Positions 62,710 to 64,000 of a stretch of 64,000 nt of DNA are shown in pieces. The first letter of the stretch is position 1. The number at the start of each line of letters is the position of its first letter. Location: contig NC_013947.1 in assembly GCF_000024545.1 (NCBI RefSeq), positions 806,001 to 870,000 on the forward strand, in the 5' to 3' direction. A program made the translations under genes and the position numbers. Source of the stretch: Stackebrandtia nassauensis DSM 44728 (GTDB lineage: Bacteria > Actinomycetota > Actinomycetes > Mycobacteriales > Micromonosporaceae). The notes below the pieces were generated by a model, which saw only the letters and a list, made by a program, of their open reading frames with translations, made no database searches and was not told the origin of the DNA.

Positions 62710-64000
62710 GTGGCAGCGAAATTTCCCTACGGCGATCTCGGCGAGTTCCTCGCGGCTCTGGAGGCCGACGGCGACCTCAAGCGCGTGACCGCGCCGGTCG
62801 ACACGAACCTGGAGATCAGTGAGATCACCCAGCGGGTGGTCCGCGAAGGCGGCCCGGCGCTGCTGTTCGAGAACCCCACCCGCGGTGACATGCCGATCGC
62901 CATCAACCTGTTCGGCACCCCGCAGCGGATGGCCAAGGCGCTGGGCGTCAACGACCTGGACGAGGTCGGCGCCCGCATCGGTGCGCTGGTCAAGCCGGAA
63001 CTGCCGGTGGGCTTCGCCGGGATCCGCGAGGGACTGGGCAAGCTGATGCAGCTCAAGTCCCTGCCGCCCAAGAAGGTCCGCTCGGCGCCGTGCCAGCAGG
63101 TCGTCTACAAGGGCAAGGACGTAGACCTCAACCGGCTGCCCGGCTTGCAGACCTGGCCCGGAGACGGCGGCATCTTCCACAACTTCGGGCTGACCCACAC
63201 CAAGCACCCCGAGACCGGGAAACGCAATCTGGGCCTGTATCGCTTGCAGCAGCACGACAGCAAGACCCTGGGCATGCACTGGCAGATCCACAAGGACTCC
63301 ACCGCCCACCACGCCGTGGCCGAACGGCGCGGCGAGCGGCTGCCGGTGGCGGTCGCCATCGGCGCCGACCCGGTGGTGAACTACGCCGCGGGCGCGCCAC
63401 TGCCTGGCGACATCGACGAGTACCTGTTCGCGGGTTTCCTGCGCGGCGAACGCGTCGAGATGGTCGACTGCCTGACGGTGCCGTTGCAGGTGCCCGCCAA
63501 CGCGCAGATCATCCTGGAGGGCTATGTGGAGCCCGGCGAGCGGCTGCCGGAGGGACCCTTCGGCGACCACACCGGCTTCTACACCCCGATCGAGCCGTTC
63601 CCGGTGCTGCACATCGAATGCATGACCACCCGGCGCGACCCGGTCTACCACTCGATCATCACCTCCAAACCGCCGCAGGAGGACTACGGTCTCGGCAAGG
63701 CGACCGAGCGGATCTTCCTGCCGCTGCTGAAACTGCTGATCCCCGACATCGTCGACTACAACATGCCCGAGCCGGGCGTCTTCCACAACTGCGTCATCGT
63801 GTCGATCCGCAAGCGCTACCCCAAGCACGCGCAGAAGATCATGAACGCGATCTGGGGCGCCCACCTGCTGTCCCTGGCCAAGCTGATCGTGGTGGTGGAC
63901 GAGGACTGCGACGTCCACGACCTCAACGAGGTCGCCTGGCGCGCGTTCGGCAACGTCGACTACAGCCGCGACCTCGTGGTCACCGAGGGACCGGTCGACC
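62710..64000 (+). CDS. ubiD: UbiD-family decarboxylase, 3'-truncated by the window
   Basis: 430 residues are visible from the GTG at 62710, so the last part of a ~480-500-residue protein is missing. The frame is open to the window end. Features: GDLGEFLAALEADGDLKRVTAPVDTNLEISEI, PALLFENPTRGDMPIAINLFGTPQRMAKALG, TKHPETGKRNLGLYRLQQHDSKTLGMHWQIHKDSTAHHAVAE, VAVAIGADPVVNYAAGAPLPGDIDEYLFAGFLRGE, EPGERLPEGPFGDHTGFYTPIEPFPVLHIECMTTRRDPVYHSIITSKPPQED. The EGPFGDHTG Glu region and Arg residues form the prFMN active site. It needs UbiX. Typical substrates are 4-hydroxybenzoate-type acids; menaquinone-pathway decarboxylation is one possibility. Confidence 0.92.
   Translation, partial: MAAKFPYGDLGEFLAALEADGDLKRVTAPVDTNLEISEITQRVVREGGPALLFENPTRGDMPIAINLFGTPQRMAKALGVNDLDEVGARIGALVKPELPVGFAGIREGLGKLMQLKSLPPKKVRSAPCQQVVYKGKDVDLNRLPGLQTWPGDGGIFHNFGLTHTKHPETGKRNLGLYRLQQHDSKTLGMHWQIHKDSTAHHAVAERRGERLPVAVAIGADPVVNYAAGAPLPGDIDEYLFAGFLRGERVEMVDCLTVPLQVPANAQIILEGYVEPGERLPEGPFGDHTGFYTPIEPFPVLHIECMTTRRDPVYHSIITSKPPQEDYGLGKATERIFLPLLKLLIPDIVDYNMPEPGVFHNCVIVSIRKRYPKHAQKIMNAIWGAHLLSLAKLIVVVDEDCDVHDLNEVAWRAFGNVDYSRDLVVTEGPVD

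Overview
The window is about 64 kb of high-GC, densely coding DNA with many GTG starts. It looks chromosomal and actinobacterial. The supporting markers are a BldC regulator, two SARP regulators, an LpdA-type flavoprotein reductase, a GuaB1-type GMP reductase, a biotin carboxylase/BCCP fusion with carboxyltransferase and epsilon subunits, and DUF397 and HXXEE proteins. A Glycomycetaceae (Stackebrandtia-like) source is a guess from memory, not shown by the sequence. I see no prophage, transposase, CRISPR array, rRNA or tRNA gene.

Left end (1-9 kb): the 3' part of a family 2B encapsulin shell gene (cyclic-nucleotide-binding segment followed by an HK97 fold) is followed by a trans-polyprenyl diphosphate synthase and ispH. 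This reads as an isoprenoid nanocompartment locus, with a strong hairpin between shell and cargo genes. A secreted D-Ala-D-Ala carboxypeptidase, a divergent MarR/RidA pair, and an XRE regulator divergent from an NTF2-like protein and an oxidoreductase follow.

Central metabolism (9-33 kb): phosphosugar mutase, a membrane Ser/Thr kinase, a stand-alone methylmalonyl-CoA mutase large subunit, an M20 amidohydrolase, a secreted M1 peptidase, LpdA, GuaB1, the biotin carboxylase/BCCP protein, a His-rich DUF4396 membrane protein with a copper-type operator, a PadR/ABC exporter pair, maf, and the set pccB - NYN protein - accE with birA divergent. Carboxylase, biotin ligase and mutase together describe propionyl-CoA to succinyl-CoA metabolism. 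The 59-codon accE is easily missed.

Regulatory and envelope region (32-48 kb): a LuxR-type regulator, a PH-domain membrane protein, two tandem ~1000-residue SARP/NB-ARC/TPR regulators, an amidase, a secreted M6 metalloprotease, a MaoC-like protein, two GtrA proteins, and an 831-residue protein joining an ECF sigma factor, a zinc-finger anti-sigma segment, a membrane helix and a large extracytoplasmic domain.

Right end (48-64 kb): purK/purE, small enzymes, an ABC exporter, a kinase-like/WD40 fusion lacking key kinase residues, a TetR gene whose 3' end is tandemly copied downstream next to an 8-bp repeat array, a TetR-divergent HXXEE protein, an Lrp/cysteine desulfhydrase-like pair, bldC, and ubiX - amine oxidase - ubiD (cut by the window end).

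The strongest candidates for a second look are the encapsulin/prenyl synthase/IspH locus, the membrane-tethered sigma factor, the copper-linked DUF4396 gene, the degenerate kinase/WD40 protein, and the repeats beside the TetR gene.
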